Assembly (NCBI GenBank): GCA_007844125.1
Contig: CM017563.1
Location: forward strand, 15,607,663 to 15,671,662
Source: Sinonovacula constricta
Lineage: Eukaryota; Mollusca; Bivalvia; Cardiida; Solecurtidae
Reading direction: 5' to 3'
DNA length: 64,000 nt
This document shows, in pieces, positions 25,394 through 37,440 of this stretch. A model generated the notes under the pieces. The model was given only the letters and a program-made list of their open reading frames with translations, did not search any database and was not told the DNA's origin. The position numbers and the translations under genes were made by a program. Each line of letters begins with the position of its first letter. Position 1 is the stretch's first letter.

Positions 25394-25860
25394 AGTTCCC
25401 ACTGCCGATCCGATCAACTCGATCAAGCCCGATCAAGCAATCGGGTCCTGGTCTGGCTCGTTCGGTATGAGTGATTGGGAGTGGTCGGGAAGGTTTACCT
25501 TGGTCGGCATCACTCGGTCTTCCTACCCGAATTTTTTTTGACATGTCAAAAATAATTCAAATAGCGATTGAGTAGCCAAAGCGGTCGAGAAGCGCTAGGG
25601 AACCGATCGTGTATTGATCGAGTAGAAGATCGAGCTGATCGAGAAGCAAGCGTGTAGCGATCTAGTTTGGTCGAATTGACAGCTTTTACCCGATCTGTAC
25701 CCGATCATCTCGACTTCTACTCGAGTATTATCCGATCGCAACCGATCAACCCAACCTCTGTTCAAACTGGTGTCTAGATTAACTATACTGCTACTCGACT
25801 GCTACTTGACCACACACGGTCACTTCCCGATTGCTGTTCGACCATACATGAGCTAGACAC

Positions 25861-26106
25861 TACTTATGTGAAACTGCGCGCTGGTCTCTCATATCCTGCT
25901 TACATTTGGAAGAGAAAACATCACCAAAAATACCGAGAAAAGGCAAAAGGGCAACTAATACTAATTTAAGTTGTGAAAGTTCAGAGACTGAGCCTGAGGT
26001 GAACGCAACACCCACAGAACCGCCTCAGAAAACCACTACCGGTAATCCACAAACGCCTCCCATTGACTCTTCTGTGCAAGAGCATCCTACTTCTCGTGAA
26101 AAACAG
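25861..26106 (+). other. Exon-like open frame inside the DNA transposon
   Basis: An open frame without Met reads EEKTSPKIPRKGKRATNTN, then a Ser/Thr/Pro/Glu-rich stretch. It ends AAACAG/GTACTA, a plausible splice donor at 26106/26107. Base composition is clearly less AT-rich than the transposon core to its right. It may be the remaining exon of a transposon-encoded protein or a captured host exon. Confidence 0.35.
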
Positions 26107-26616
26107 GTACTATGCTTTTGTTTTTGCTTCCCCTTTGAATATGACAATAAAAACTGTGATTATATTTAGTGTTTAATGTTTCGAAGGATATAATTTTATA
26201 GCATAATTTGTTTGTTTTATTATGACACAATGTTAAACTATTTGTATAGTCAGTTTACGATTGCTTTTGCTCGACAGTGTATAGTTTAGGAACATATTGT
26301 CCCAATGTGCCTAAATTATTAAAAAAGTTTCGGTACATGACCTTCTACGACCCGAGTACGACCATGTCGATCTGGTTGGGTGAAGATCTTGTTGCGATCG
26401 AGCACAGGTCCAATTGGTCGAGCTGAGGCCTAGTGAAGGTCGGGATGATCTAGCGAAAATCGGTAAGATGGTCGGGTTGACGTCGTGAAGGAGTCGTGAA
26501 TAATCGAGTGGGGGTCGTGTGTGATCGCTAGAGGTCGAGAAGAAGTCATTTAAACGTCTTTAGTTGAGCTTGGTCGGGCCCAATCGGGAAATTTAGAGGA
26601 TCGGGATGATCGAGTT

Positions 26617-26940
26617 TGTTTGTTTGTTTCTTTATTGGGTTTATCGTCCCAACAAAAGTATTTTTAGTTATCTGGAGACGGTGTCCACTGAAGCAGATAT
26701 AGTTCTGCCTTCACTGTGTATAGCATGCCGTGAACACCTGGCATGATACCACACCCAGTCACATTATCCTGACAACAGGCCAACCAGTCGTGGAACTACC
26801 CTTATATTTTTTTCTTGAGCGTTAGCAAGGGAGCTATACCACTACCATTTTAACGACTTTGATATGTCGCGGCCCGGGAACGAACACGGGGCCTCCCTAC
26901 CTGGAGCCGACGCTGTACCGATTGCGCTACCAGGTCCGGT
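26617..26940 (-). mobile_element. Full-length tRNA-derived SINE nested in the transposon
   Basis: 324 bp flanked by a perfect 12-bp target-site duplication, gatgatcgagtt (26605-26616 and 26941-26952). Read on the minus strand, the head has A box tggtagcgcaatcgg (26918-26933) and B box gtgttcgttcccggg (about 26873-26887), like a tRNA gene. The tail ends in a ttgtttgtttctttattggg-type simple sequence on the plus strand. The perfect duplication indicates a comparatively recent insertion. Confidence 0.9.
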
Positions 26941-26976
26941 GATGATCGAGTTGATCTGAGCGGCAGTGGGAACCTA

Positions 26977-27326
26977 CATTAAAGCTCCGTCATTCTTTTA
27001 CACAAGAAAAAGACGAGCTTAAATTTTACACTCACGGCTACGAACAGAATGTAGTTCACCAAAAACACCACCTATTTAATAAGGGAATTGTACCAAATCC
27101 ACTGTGTAGATCTGGTAGTGTAGAAACTTACCAACCCTTCTTTACCGCATGTTCATTATACTTACAACAAAGGCTAACCATGTTCAAATCATTGGAAAAC
27201 TACAAAATCAATGTCGATACACTTTTATTTGGCAATGTTAACATGGCCCTTAGTCAAAACTATGCTATTTTCCATACAGTTCAGACTGATAGTAAAAGAT
27301 TTGAAATGTACGATATCAACCAGTAG
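26977..27326 (+). pseudogene. LINE reverse-transcriptase 3' region, right half
   Basis: Continuation of the interrupted LINE. APSFFYTRKRRA (26984 onward) leads to ILHSRLRTECSS in another frame, then FNKGIVPNPLCRSGSVETYQ and FFTACSLYLQQRL to a stop at 27324-27326. In this LINE class the segment normally holds a zinc-knuckle-like CxC...H...C motif near the C-terminus. Here one Cys reads Ser and the His reads Pro, so it is decayed. The LINE end lies next to the left edge of duplicated block B (27354). Confidence 0.8.
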
Positions 27327-27353
27327 ACACGGTAGACCCCACTGACTCTCATT

Positions 27354-30300
27354 TGTATTTAATGTCCGCAAACTCAGTGTTCACAATTGCCAAAACTTGT
27401 ATGCATTCATAAAAAGTGGATGCAAAATTCACTCAATCGACTTTTGCACCGGAGATTGTCGTAAAGTTAACTCGATACAGAACCAAAGGTGATATACATC
27501 CATGAAATTTATCGTGCCATAATAGTAAAATACCCTGATAAAATGATGTCACAAGCGAGATTTAACATTACTATGCAAGAACGATAATCAGGAGCATTTT
27601 TATGGAAATTTGATCAATGTTTACTTTAATGGTGCGTGAGAACATATTCTAACCCAGGACATACATATATTCAGATTTAAGTAGTACATTTTAGTACAGT
27701 ATAAACATGCAAGTATTTTGCAAAGTGACAAAATACAGACACGAGTCATACCACAAATATAAAAATACTGCCTTGAAACAGCGAATGAGCAGAAAGCGGA
27801 AATCGATTTGGGTAATTTATATGTTTTACAGTTTGTATAAAAAATAAAAATATACGACAGAGTCCTATGAGCATTGCAACAAATACCGAAATTTGAAAAA
27901 GCACATGACAAATGAATTCAAATGCAAGCCAAATGTAAAAGTAAGAACAAATCTGTGATGAGTCATTTAACAAAAAGAGCAAACCCGACAGTTACCGTTG
28001 GAACGGTCAGTCGGCAATATGGACCGACAGGTGCTTAAACCGATTTTACAAAGCTCTAACCTTGCCCATCCTGAGGGGTTTCTCTTATGCTCCTAATGTA
28101 AAGAAAACTGATCTATCTGAGTAAAAATGTACAAGCACTGAAGTTTTCTTTGATATGATATGACGAAAGTAGTGACGTCATTGAGAAATAATGTCCACAC
28201 AGTATGATTATTTCTACTAACAGAACCACAAAAAATGTTGATTGTAAATGAAATCTTCTTTTTTAATCAAGAAAAAAATGACTAGAGAAGTGTAAAAGAT
28301 TTTAGCATCCTGTTTATGCGAAGATGGAAATGAGGGAACAAAGTCCAATATCCATCAAAGGAAATATATGTAACAATCATTATAGGATGAATTAAATGAC
28401 GACATAGACAGAACAGTCAATATTCATTTAAATGCATGCCATATTTGTACAAAGAATGCCTAAGGAGATACGTATAAGCATGCATCAGACCACCATAAAG
28501 TTGATTCTGAATATTTTACCGCCTCTCATTGGTTGAAGTATTCACACATATAACAGTTGTATGCAAGCACACTTGTCCTTCAACTTTGTTCACCAGTCAA
28601 AATGAAGGTGACATTTACATGACTTTGCGAAAGTAAACGTGACTTATTGCATGCTGATTGTCAAAACATCCGCAATAAAATATTTCCTCATAGTGTTACT
28701 GTCTTGTTTCTGTTTCTGAAAGAATACAAATACTTAAAGCTGCAGAAGTGTTAAAGGAAGGAGGAAAACTTGCAACGTATAAACATTTTAAATTAGAAAG
28801 TGTAAATGTACTTTTATAATGCCATGAATATTTTTAAGTATAAATAAAATGTCATTGAATGATTGGTGCCATTTTAAGTTTGAATTTATACTATTGATTT
28901 ACTTTCTCTAAAATATTGAAACTCCAAAGTCCACAATGAAGGACTTTGAAATACAGCATTCTTTCTTAATCAAAGATGATAATCTCTTTTCTGTTATTAA
29001 TAATATGTCGTATGTGCCATTATTGTATTTCAAGTTAATACTTCTATATCGAAAATATAATTTGCAAGTTGTTTATTATTGTTAGGGTATCATTTGAATA
29101 AAATGTTTCGACTTAATAACAGTTTGTTTATTGATTACAGCAGTATAAATATACAACCGTGTTTTATTACGAAGTAGAGATATCAAAAATCAAACCAAGA
29201 GAACGATAGCTATTAACTAGTATTAAGACACAATGATTAAGATAAATGTATCGTTCAAACACAGTTGTCAATGCCCCTCTTTGGTTCACCTGCACTTTGC
29301 AGTGTGACGCGACATACAGTAGATTGTAAACACCCGTCTTTACGTGATGACTCGTAGTCAAGCTTTAACTCTCATGAAAGTCAATGGTGATAATTTAACT
29401 TAATATTTATTTTGTGTTATAAGGTAACTTTTAATTAAACATAAGCCTATTGAACAATACAAATAGTTTGAGAAATGAACGACTACACGTACCTTGTAGA
29501 TTGAAATTCAGCTGATATCATTCTATTTCCGTAGCTGTTAGAGATGTTTACGCTCTGTTTAATCCCTAAAACCGTGATTACATTTTCGTAAAGTTTAGAA
29601 TATTACTTCAAGAACAAAGTAGCGAAAACATGATGTGTTTAATGCTTCAAGACACTCTAGCTTTTAGAAATGAGTTAAAACTGTAATTTGCAAGTGTTTA
29701 AAAGAATCACTGCCAACACTAGAACATATATCCCCATATACGTCCAGCTTTGCTTCGAATCGACTATCGGGTGTACGAATGTATTTACTTTTTCTTAAAG
29801 CATATTTGTTTATATGATAAAATTACTATCATTTGCAGTGCATAGTTAGTTTCATACACACTTTTAATTGGTACCGTTTTTCACAGATATACACAGTTGT
29901 CCCAACAAATACCCCTTTGTTTAAATATTTCAATAAACGAATCTAATAACTGTCTGACAACGGGCTTTATGTATGAAAGTGTATGGATACTTCGCATATA
30001 AAAACGTACGGTTCCTCACCCCTTCCGTTTGTTGAATCATTGTGTATTTGCAAGCATCAGTATTTTTAAGCTAGCAAAGTTTTATATGCTTCTAATATAA
30101 CCTGAGCGCACGAAAATTAAAGTATTGGTATTGGAAATACAATGGGAATATGCCACCAGAACTATGATTAACTATTGCAGGATGAAATACAGCAAACACT
30201 GCAGACTAAATAGGAGGATTATTCTTACACTGACATGTATGTATAAATTGACAGTCACGAGAGTACGAGATTCGAAATGTCTAAATGTGGTTCAAAAATA

Positions 30301-30394
30301 TGGTTTAAAAATTTATGAATCTTTACAAATGCTGTGTTTCATTTCTATACTTTTTCTTTTATCAGCCCTACATCTTCTACTTATATCATTCTCT
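27354..30394. repeat. C1q upstream block, copy B (gene lost)
   Basis: Aligns with 14319-17355 from gtatttaatgtccgcaaact onward. It starts just upstream of where the promoter and exon 1 would lie, so no C1q exon or TATA box is present. Differences include small indels (for example a 16-base gain near 28985 shared with C and D). Left of it is the LINE end instead of the gene, so the block is truncated there. Confidence 0.85.
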
Positions 30395-30423
30395 TATATA
30401 TATGTATATGTGTATATGTGTGT

Positions 30424-30455
<32 letters not shown>

Positions 30456-30470
30456 TTGTGTGTGTGTGAT
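30395..30470. repeat. TA/TG microsatellite, block B
   Basis: Short tatatgtgtatatg followed by TG repeats. It is the short allele-like counterpart of the 670-bp tract in block A. Confidence 0.95.
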
Positions 30471-33400
30471 TTTCATACATAATCTTTTGACACATTCAAA
30501 CTATAATTAGTTCACTGCATCGGAAAATTGATTAATTTTGAGGCAATAAGTTTAGATAAACTGGTGTGACTCTATGTGTTATAGTAAACCCCTCCGCTCA
30601 AGCTATACAACTACGCTTTCCAAGGATACGCCTGTGATAGCCAGTAATGAGTCAGCCATTAAATAGGTCTTTCTTCTTTTCTTCTTGACAGAAATAAAGT
30701 TGCAAACAACTATTTTCAAAACTAAAAAATCAACTTTTCATTAAACAGCGTTTGATCGATTGCTAACACACAATTTCGATTTCATACGTCAACACAACAT
30801 TTATTAAAATCAACTTTTAAAATAAACATAACAAACTTGTTGCCCTTTGTGTGATGTCATAGTGTGATGCCCCTGCTTAAATCTATCATCTCAGCGTCGT
30901 CACAGTATTGGAATTTTCTTTCACTGTAAGGGCTAGTTCAGTGATTCATTTTAATAAGAAAATATGACAAAGTCATACAAGTACTGCAATATAAAAAAAC
31001 GGTGAAGTAACAGAACAATGCGGACAGTTTTAAAATACCACAAACCCTACAGTTACCGCCTTAAAACGATCAGTCGACAAATACATTTCCTTTTGGCAGG
31101 TTTTTCTCACCAAGCTAAGTAAAATAGTCTATTTAGTTTGACTTTACTCATAAAGAGCCCGTTCAAACCCGGTATTTATAACTAAGTGTTCAATCTCACA
31201 TATACTCGTATCTTGTCGTCTACGTTTCCTTAAATGCGCACACTTAGCCATCTGTAACTCTACAATATGAAAGATGCATAAAAAAGGTGCTTACGCCGAT
31301 TCTACTGAGCTATAGCCTCGCACTTCCTGAGAGCTTGCTCAAATGTAAAAACTTTCCTAGCGATGACGTATTCTGAAACCTATTTTATGTCATCATTATG
31401 TCTTTGAATAGAATGTGTTTAGTTGATCGTTTTTTTTTTTATTTTTATTATTTTGTTTAACAAAATTTGGGTCAGATCAGAAAGCGCAATTAATCATTTT
31501 TAGAGGAAAATGAAGCAAAAGTCATAATATTGTGTTGCAAGTAATGCGAATTTGCTACGTTATAAAGTGACTGTAGCCATAGACTGAAATTTACTAAGGT
31601 TATCAAGGTTTCTAGTTCAGTCAAGCACTCGTCTTAGCTATAACCAAATTTGAAACACATGAAACAAAGCATATACACATATTTTATGTTTACAAAATGT
31701 TAAGTAATTTCATACCTAAATTACTTTACGTTTATAAGCAATACTTTACCTACTTTCGAATTCTCTTGTGTAAATACTTGGTCATATTAAGCGTACATGT
31801 TTAAAAGTATTTCTATTTCTAATTTCCTCCGCTAATTCATATTACATGTGTTCGGTAATGCCAAACGTCATTCAGTTCTTTGAAACAGCGAAGGAATAGA
31901 AAACTGACTTAAATATTGGTTTGAAGTGCATACCTATTATCTTTGGTAAACAGAACTTAAAACAATATGAAATACACTATATGAATTACAATTCATAAGT
32001 TTCATCTGCATTAAAATTTAACACGGTTCATCACATTTCTTAACATTCAAGCAACATCAAGGAAAATTACTGGGATTTGTATCAAGCTGATTCGGAGAGT
32101 TAGCGTTCCTTTCATTCACATAAACTAAATATGATTAATATATGAATATATGTAAACATAATGAACAGGCAGTTAAAATGACGATTTATTGTGTATAAAC
32201 GTGTGAATGGGGACGTATATACATGTATATATCTTTTTAGACGATATAAGCACTTTATATTTGTTTGCAATCAAACAATAGTACTTAAAAGTTTGAGCCT
32301 AGAAAATCTTAAAAATATAAATGGTTCTTGAAATAACTGTACTGTTATATTCTTCTTGCTGTAATATGCACAGTTTTGATTGTTATTAATAATTGTCTAT
32401 TATGATTGTAGTGTCATCGAGTGATACACAAATCACCAACTGATTATTATAACTTCAGTAATGGGCTAAGCGTAAGCAGCTGAAATGTGCATTTTATATA
32501 TAGTTTTATCATGTACAGGCCTTTAATACCTATCTCTAAACATGCAAAATATCAGAAAAGCGATAGAAGATATAGATTGTGGAAGTGGTTAATAAATACA
32601 ATTTTGTTTATAGTTACACCTTACCAAAGCGGCATAATCAAGTTTTTCATAAAAGATAAAGATTTGAAAATTGTCTAACTATAATAAGTAATAAAACCAA
32701 CTATACGTTGAAAACTTCAGACATTCTATGTTTATTGTCATATTGTAATATTGCAACAGCTTCCTTATTAAAATCCCTTTCAACTGGATATAAGAAATGT
32801 AAAAGACGTTGCTTTTAATAGCAATACAATTATTTATTACTTCGTTATACCATTATTTACGATTTTTCCCCGGGTCCACCGTATTTTAAGCTGTCGCTTA
32901 GTGATCTTGATTCTATCTTTGACGGTCATTGTGACTTAGCAAAAAATATTCCGATTTGCATTCGTATGGAAGTTACGAAAGAGATTCGTCATTTAAGATG
33001 CAATTTACTACACATTGTATCAGATCGCAGATTCGAAATACTCCTTCCATGAAAATTGGAAATGAAAAGGAAATAAAGACTGACTTAAGTTGAAGGAAAT
33101 TGCTTCACTATCGACAATGTAAATAAGGTTAAACATAGAATGATGTGACCTAAATTCAAGTGTACTGTTATTTCTTTAAAATTAAAATAGATAAGCGTTT
33201 GTTATTTTAAGTGCAGAGTTCTTAAGTCGTAAAGGTTGTCGCTTTTTGTGGTTTATTCACACCAGTTGAGCAATACATTTGCCATTATTCTGCAACATAC
33301 GAGCAAAAGGAAGGTATACAGTTTAAACTTGTCCGCACTGTTTAAAAAGGGAAACACATGTGAGTTTGTTTAAATACCGTTAGTTTGAATTACTCCCTTT

Positions 33401-33949
33401 ATTAATGACATCATAGAGCAAAAGATTAATTAATCATTATTTTATAATAAATCATTATGTTTTATCACTTACTTATGTTGAAATGTTAAGAAAAAGTTTA
33501 GAGATCTGTTCAAACGGACTCATAATTGTGGAATAAGGCGAGAATGCTTGTTTCGTATGGCTTTTGAACATACAGGAATTAATGAAAAGTGTACATGTAT
33601 AGGACAGTTTTATAAAGTTTATTAAACTCAGCGAATTTATTATACTTAGAGCAGGTTAGAGTTAACTAAGCCATACAGTAAACATACAATATCTGAGTAT
33701 AGCACATTAAAGGTAAACAAGATTTTTGCGACCCTTAACTTGACTACTCTCGATATATGCTGTAATGTATTCCAATCATCTGCTTCGGACGGTGCTTGTT
33801 AACGTTACTACTACTTGTATGTCTTAATTCTGTAACTCATACGCTAAATTATATCTCGACTTTAACGGTACATTTTTTGTCCAAATTTTATATCACTTTA
33901 TTTCGCTAGTGTTATATGTTGTTCTATGCCAAGTGCATGTAATAATTAG
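30471..33949. other. Unit 2 left part, no gene recognised
   Basis: 30471-31520 aligns with 18028-19385, but it has an insertion (about 30848-31110) carrying another copy of the acagttaccgcctt dispersed repeat. It also lacks about 500 bp of block A. 31521-33949 is AT-rich with only short chance frames. All of it is repeated at 46751-50229. Confidence 0.6.
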
Positions 33950-34830
33950 TTTTTTATAAATTAAAGCTCAATTTAAATCTATATTATCTCTGAAAATACT
34001 TGTTAAACTTTTATTGACCTTCGTCCCAGCTCCAATATAAATCAAGAAGTAATTGACACAGAAAAGTGGTAAATCAGTAGCGACAGAGCACCTATTTTGT
34101 TCGACCTGAATAAAAAACTGGATAAGCGCATGTTGAACTCCTTTTAAATCATTACAAACGTTAAGTTGAAATTCTGATGTTATGATAGATCCTGTAGAGA
34201 TATATGATGGATCAACCAGTACAGCAAGGGAATGTCATCCAAAAGGCTATTATTTGGCCTGAAAAAAAGAAATAAACAACACAAAATTCAACAAATCAAA
34301 AGCAAACGGATTTTGTCATCATAAGAAGAATGTTATTTGTGCAAAACATAATATACTTTAGTCATTTATTGTTATGTGTCCGATGAAAATGAAAGTAACG
34401 TTCATACTCACCTAATTTATCTCTGTATGTAAAACCTACCTACATAAATGTGTTTTATAATGTCATATATTAAACCACAGTAAATATTCTAGAAAACAAT
34501 GAAACCACATAATACAGATAATCATTTGCTGAATGATGCATATTTTTCACTGACCTAATTATTTAAAATAAATTCTGTGAATAGAGAGTCCCTTTTGCCC
34601 TTTTTGATATAAACTGTTTTTCGTTGCAGAAACAGCACACTATAATGGATGGCGCTAAATTTATTAAAGAAATGTTATTGAATTATAGAAAAATATACTT
34701 CAAGGATAACCATAAGTCACAATTATTCATACTGTTATCAATTAAGATTCTTATTACCGAGCTTACCATCACCTTTGTCATAAAAGGTTCTCCAGCTGAC
34801 TTTTAACGTGCTTCTTGTTCTACCCTCATA
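33950..34830. repeat. Direct repeat internal to unit 2, left copy
   Basis: Diverged but collinear with 38450-39360. Shared words: ctgaaaatacttgttaaac versus ctgtaaatacatgttaaac, ggataagcgca, catcatcataagaagaat, tactcacctaattt, and ggttctccagct versus gggtctccagct near the end. A 60-codon frame (34624-34806, without its own ATG at the start; first ATG 34645) sits behind a good acceptor (ttttcgttgcag), but the right copy does not keep it open. Confidence 0.65.
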
Positions 34831-34883
34831 TTTATGTTGTATCTTTTTCTAAATATAGAAACATAGACAACATAACAACGATA

Positions 34884-34950
<67 letters not shown>

Positions 34951-34953
34951 ATA

Positions 34954-34988
<35 letters not shown>

Positions 34989-34990
34989 AA
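34884..34990. repeat. (TAAA)n microsatellite, unit 2
   Basis: About 26 tetranucleotide copies with one irregular ata. Counterpart at 51164-51274 is one unit longer. Confidence 0.98.
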
Positions 34991-34997
34991 TGGATTG

Positions 34998-35525
34998 TTA
35001 CTTTTGATGGTCATTGGACTTTGCTTCCTCATTTCCTTCTTCACATGAACAGGATGCTACAACCATTTACTCTTCTCTGGTCATTTTTTCTTGATTCAAA
35101 AGCTCATTTCATTTACAATCGACAATTTTTGTGCAGTTCATCTAATCGAAACAATACTTCTCTCTTCTAAACACCCTGCGGACATTATTTTTCAATGATG
35201 TCACAAATTTCGTCATAACTTATCAAAGAATATGTCAGCGCTTGGACATTTTTTTATTCAAATAAATCAGTTTTCTTTTCATTGCATGCATTTGAGAAAC
35301 CCATCAGGAAGTGCGAGGTTAGAGCTCATTAAAAACGATTTCAGCACCCCAGGCCGACTGACTGTTCCAAGGCAACTGTCAGGTTTACTCTGTTTGTTAA
35401 ATGACTCATCACACATTTGTTCTTGTACATTTGGCTTGCATGTGGATACCTTTGTCCTGTGCCTTTTCAAATTTCGGTATGTGTTGCAATGCTCATAGAA
35501 CTTTGTCAGATATTTTTTATTCAAT
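34998..35525. repeat. Dispersed repeat, inverted copy in unit 2
   Basis: Reverse-complement match to 14820-15358 (block A) and to about 44145-44660 of the same unit. For example cacatgaacaggatgct (35042) mirrors agcatcctgttcatgtg (15300), and gttgcaatgctcatag (35485) mirrors ctatgagcattgcaac. Each unit therefore carries an inverted pair about 9 kb apart. Confidence 0.8.
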
Positions 35526-37287
35526 CTTCACAAACCTTGACCAACATGTTTGTATGCATAAATTTCCGTTCTCTTTTGGAGCTAAAATATAATTGTAATT
35601 CTGACTCTAACCTTACTTCAAAAATAATATTTTGCCCTGTCGACATATTTTAGTTTCCAAAATAATGCTTGAAAAATGAAAACAATGAGTTGTCATACAA
35701 TCTTATTATGATTGTTCAATGGTCTGAGGAATGGCGTATAGCTGTATTTTCATCCGTCTGTCGTTATTTCCGTCATTGATGTTTTCGTGTCTTAGTCAAC
35801 AGCCTCTTTCAGTTACATTTCTATGTTAGTCATTCCTTTTTTATAGGATTGTGCAATAAATGTACGAAAAGTTTCCTGAAAATTGAGTAACAGAGTCATC
35901 AAGTTGTAAAACTTAAAAGGCTTTTAAAGAAACCCATGTAGAAAGGTAAGTAAACTAAATCGGTACTTGTGTCAAAGCTATAATTGGGTTATTCTTTCTT
36001 TGAGCAAATGTCCGCATTGGGTGACTTACACTTTTTGAGGTTGTATCTATCGCATGTTAACAGTTGAGATATAATGTCTAACTTTTGTGTTACATATTGT
36101 ATATTGCTAGACATTTTATGTCCACCTAAATATATTTCGACTGTTCATCTCTGAATTTGGACAGTTTTTAATGGTAAAGTACCTTAGTGTTTGCAGTTGG
36201 TTTTTTATATTGTTGTGTTTTTTTTTCTTCAAAAAAGCGAAGGCTTATGTGTGAATACATCACAAACTTGTCTTGTATTTGCAGTCAAGTTGAGATTATA
36301 TTCATTTAAGAGAGATAATCTGTTTGTCTTAAATTGTACTACTTTTTTGAAGTTATCTCCATTCCATTACCATGTAATTATTCATGCGTTTAGTTTCCCT
36401 CCAAATTTAGGGTCAGCTAAGGTCAATTACTGTCAGACACGTTTTGGTCAGCCATGACACAACATTGTGTAATTTTTGCACCTTCATTTCAGTAATAAAT
36501 TAGAAATTAGGTTAACTGGATTGTTTATGGTTAGTTGCTTTTTATTGTTTTAAAGATGCAATTGCCAACATTATTTGTAGTTGTTTTAGAAAGTACAGTT
36601 TTATCTGTTTATCTGAAGTTTACTTCTTGAGTGATAGAATTCAAGATATATAAAATTTTCTATATTGTAGTTATTCTTAACAATCAATGTTTCCTTCAAT
36701 TATGCACTGGTTTTTGTAATTTGCAGTAACAGGCTAACAGTCACGTAGATAAGAGATGAGCATTTGGTTGAGTGAGAGAGTCAAATCCACAATTGGTATG
36801 TAACTTAGTATATTGTAATCTGTACTTTGTCATATGTTATTGTTTCCATTGTTTTATCTGGTATTATTTTAATGGCCACTAGAGACGGTTAAGAAGGCAT
36901 ATAGATATTTTAGGAAGAAAATGACACTAGAGAAACAATATGCCCACTACATATTAAATGATTATGAACCTTACCCTTGTACTTGTTCGTTTGTTATAAT
37001 AATCGTATAGTGCCCTGGTAATATATTTACGTTCCCAGCGTATGTATCGTTAGTACTATATATAGCCTTCGTATTATAGTGCTTAATGTCTTTCCACATC
37101 ATTATGTTTTGTTAAAAGTATTCATACACTTTCTTTTATACAAAGCCCCTTTTCTGAGCTCTTATCCATAAGTATTAAAGGTTCGTTTACATAGTTCAGT
37201 TGTTATTCTTACACTAATGCTTAATTCTCAAATTGTAATACAACTTAATATGTTTTATTATAGAACCTTGTTGTTATATTTTCGTAG
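35526..37287. other. Unit 2 middle part, no gene recognised
   Basis: AT-rich. One possible small exon at 36737-36800 lies between atttgcag and ATTG/gtatgt and contains an ATG (MSIWLSERVKST), but its phase does not fit the next exon-like island at 37288. Confidence 0.35.
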
Positions 37288-37440
37288 CATTGTCCCGCTT
37301 TTGCACTTGGAGAAAGATTCATGCAGATGGCAATTGCAGACGGAGCCGCTATTGACCAGCCGGGACTGGTGAGTCTAGCGATTGCCATGTCGAGAAATGT
37401 AGCTGGACCTTTAATGGACATAATGATGAGAATGATGTAA
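37288..37440 (+). CDS. Exon-like coding island (unit 2), product unknown
   Basis: A 50-codon frame, much GC-richer than its surroundings, follows an acceptor-like tattttcgtag and reads HCPAFALGERFMQMAIADGA, then AIDQPGLVSLAIAMSRNVAG, ending MDIMMRMM and TAA (37438-37440). An ideal donor CTG/GTGAGT at 37368/37369 would make the first 81 nt a symmetric internal exon of 27 codons. Alternatively the frame continues to its stop as a terminal exon, or starts at ATG 37321 as a 39-aa peptide. Immediately upstream in frame is TAG, so entry must be by splicing or by the internal ATG. No other exon can be linked to it with confidence. The minus-strand frame over the same bases looks like its shadow. Confidence 0.35.
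   Translation, partial: HCPAFALGERFMQMAIADGAAIDQPGLVSLAIAMSRNVAGPLMDIMMRMM

Larger units (their letters stand above)
25394..26974. mobile_element. Non-autonomous DNA transposon inserted in the LINE
   Basis: Terminal inverted repeats of about 33 bp lie at 25394-25426 (agttcccactgccgatccga and onward) and 26942-26974 (ending ggcagtgggaacc), matching with about four differences. The flanks carry a duplicated TA, or CTA if the last C belongs to the target, and removing the element restores continuity of the LINE. Subterminal regions on both sides are crowded with gatcg/ggtcg words, possible transposase-binding repeats. There is no transposase. A PIF/Harbinger-like family would fit a short target duplication of this kind, but the assignment is tentative. 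Length is about 1.25 kb without the nested SINE. Confidence 0.75.

Noticed and set aside
34832..35044. Leu-Phe-Ile-Tyr repeat protein (and 51083-51328)
   Set aside because: Translation of the TAAA microsatellite.
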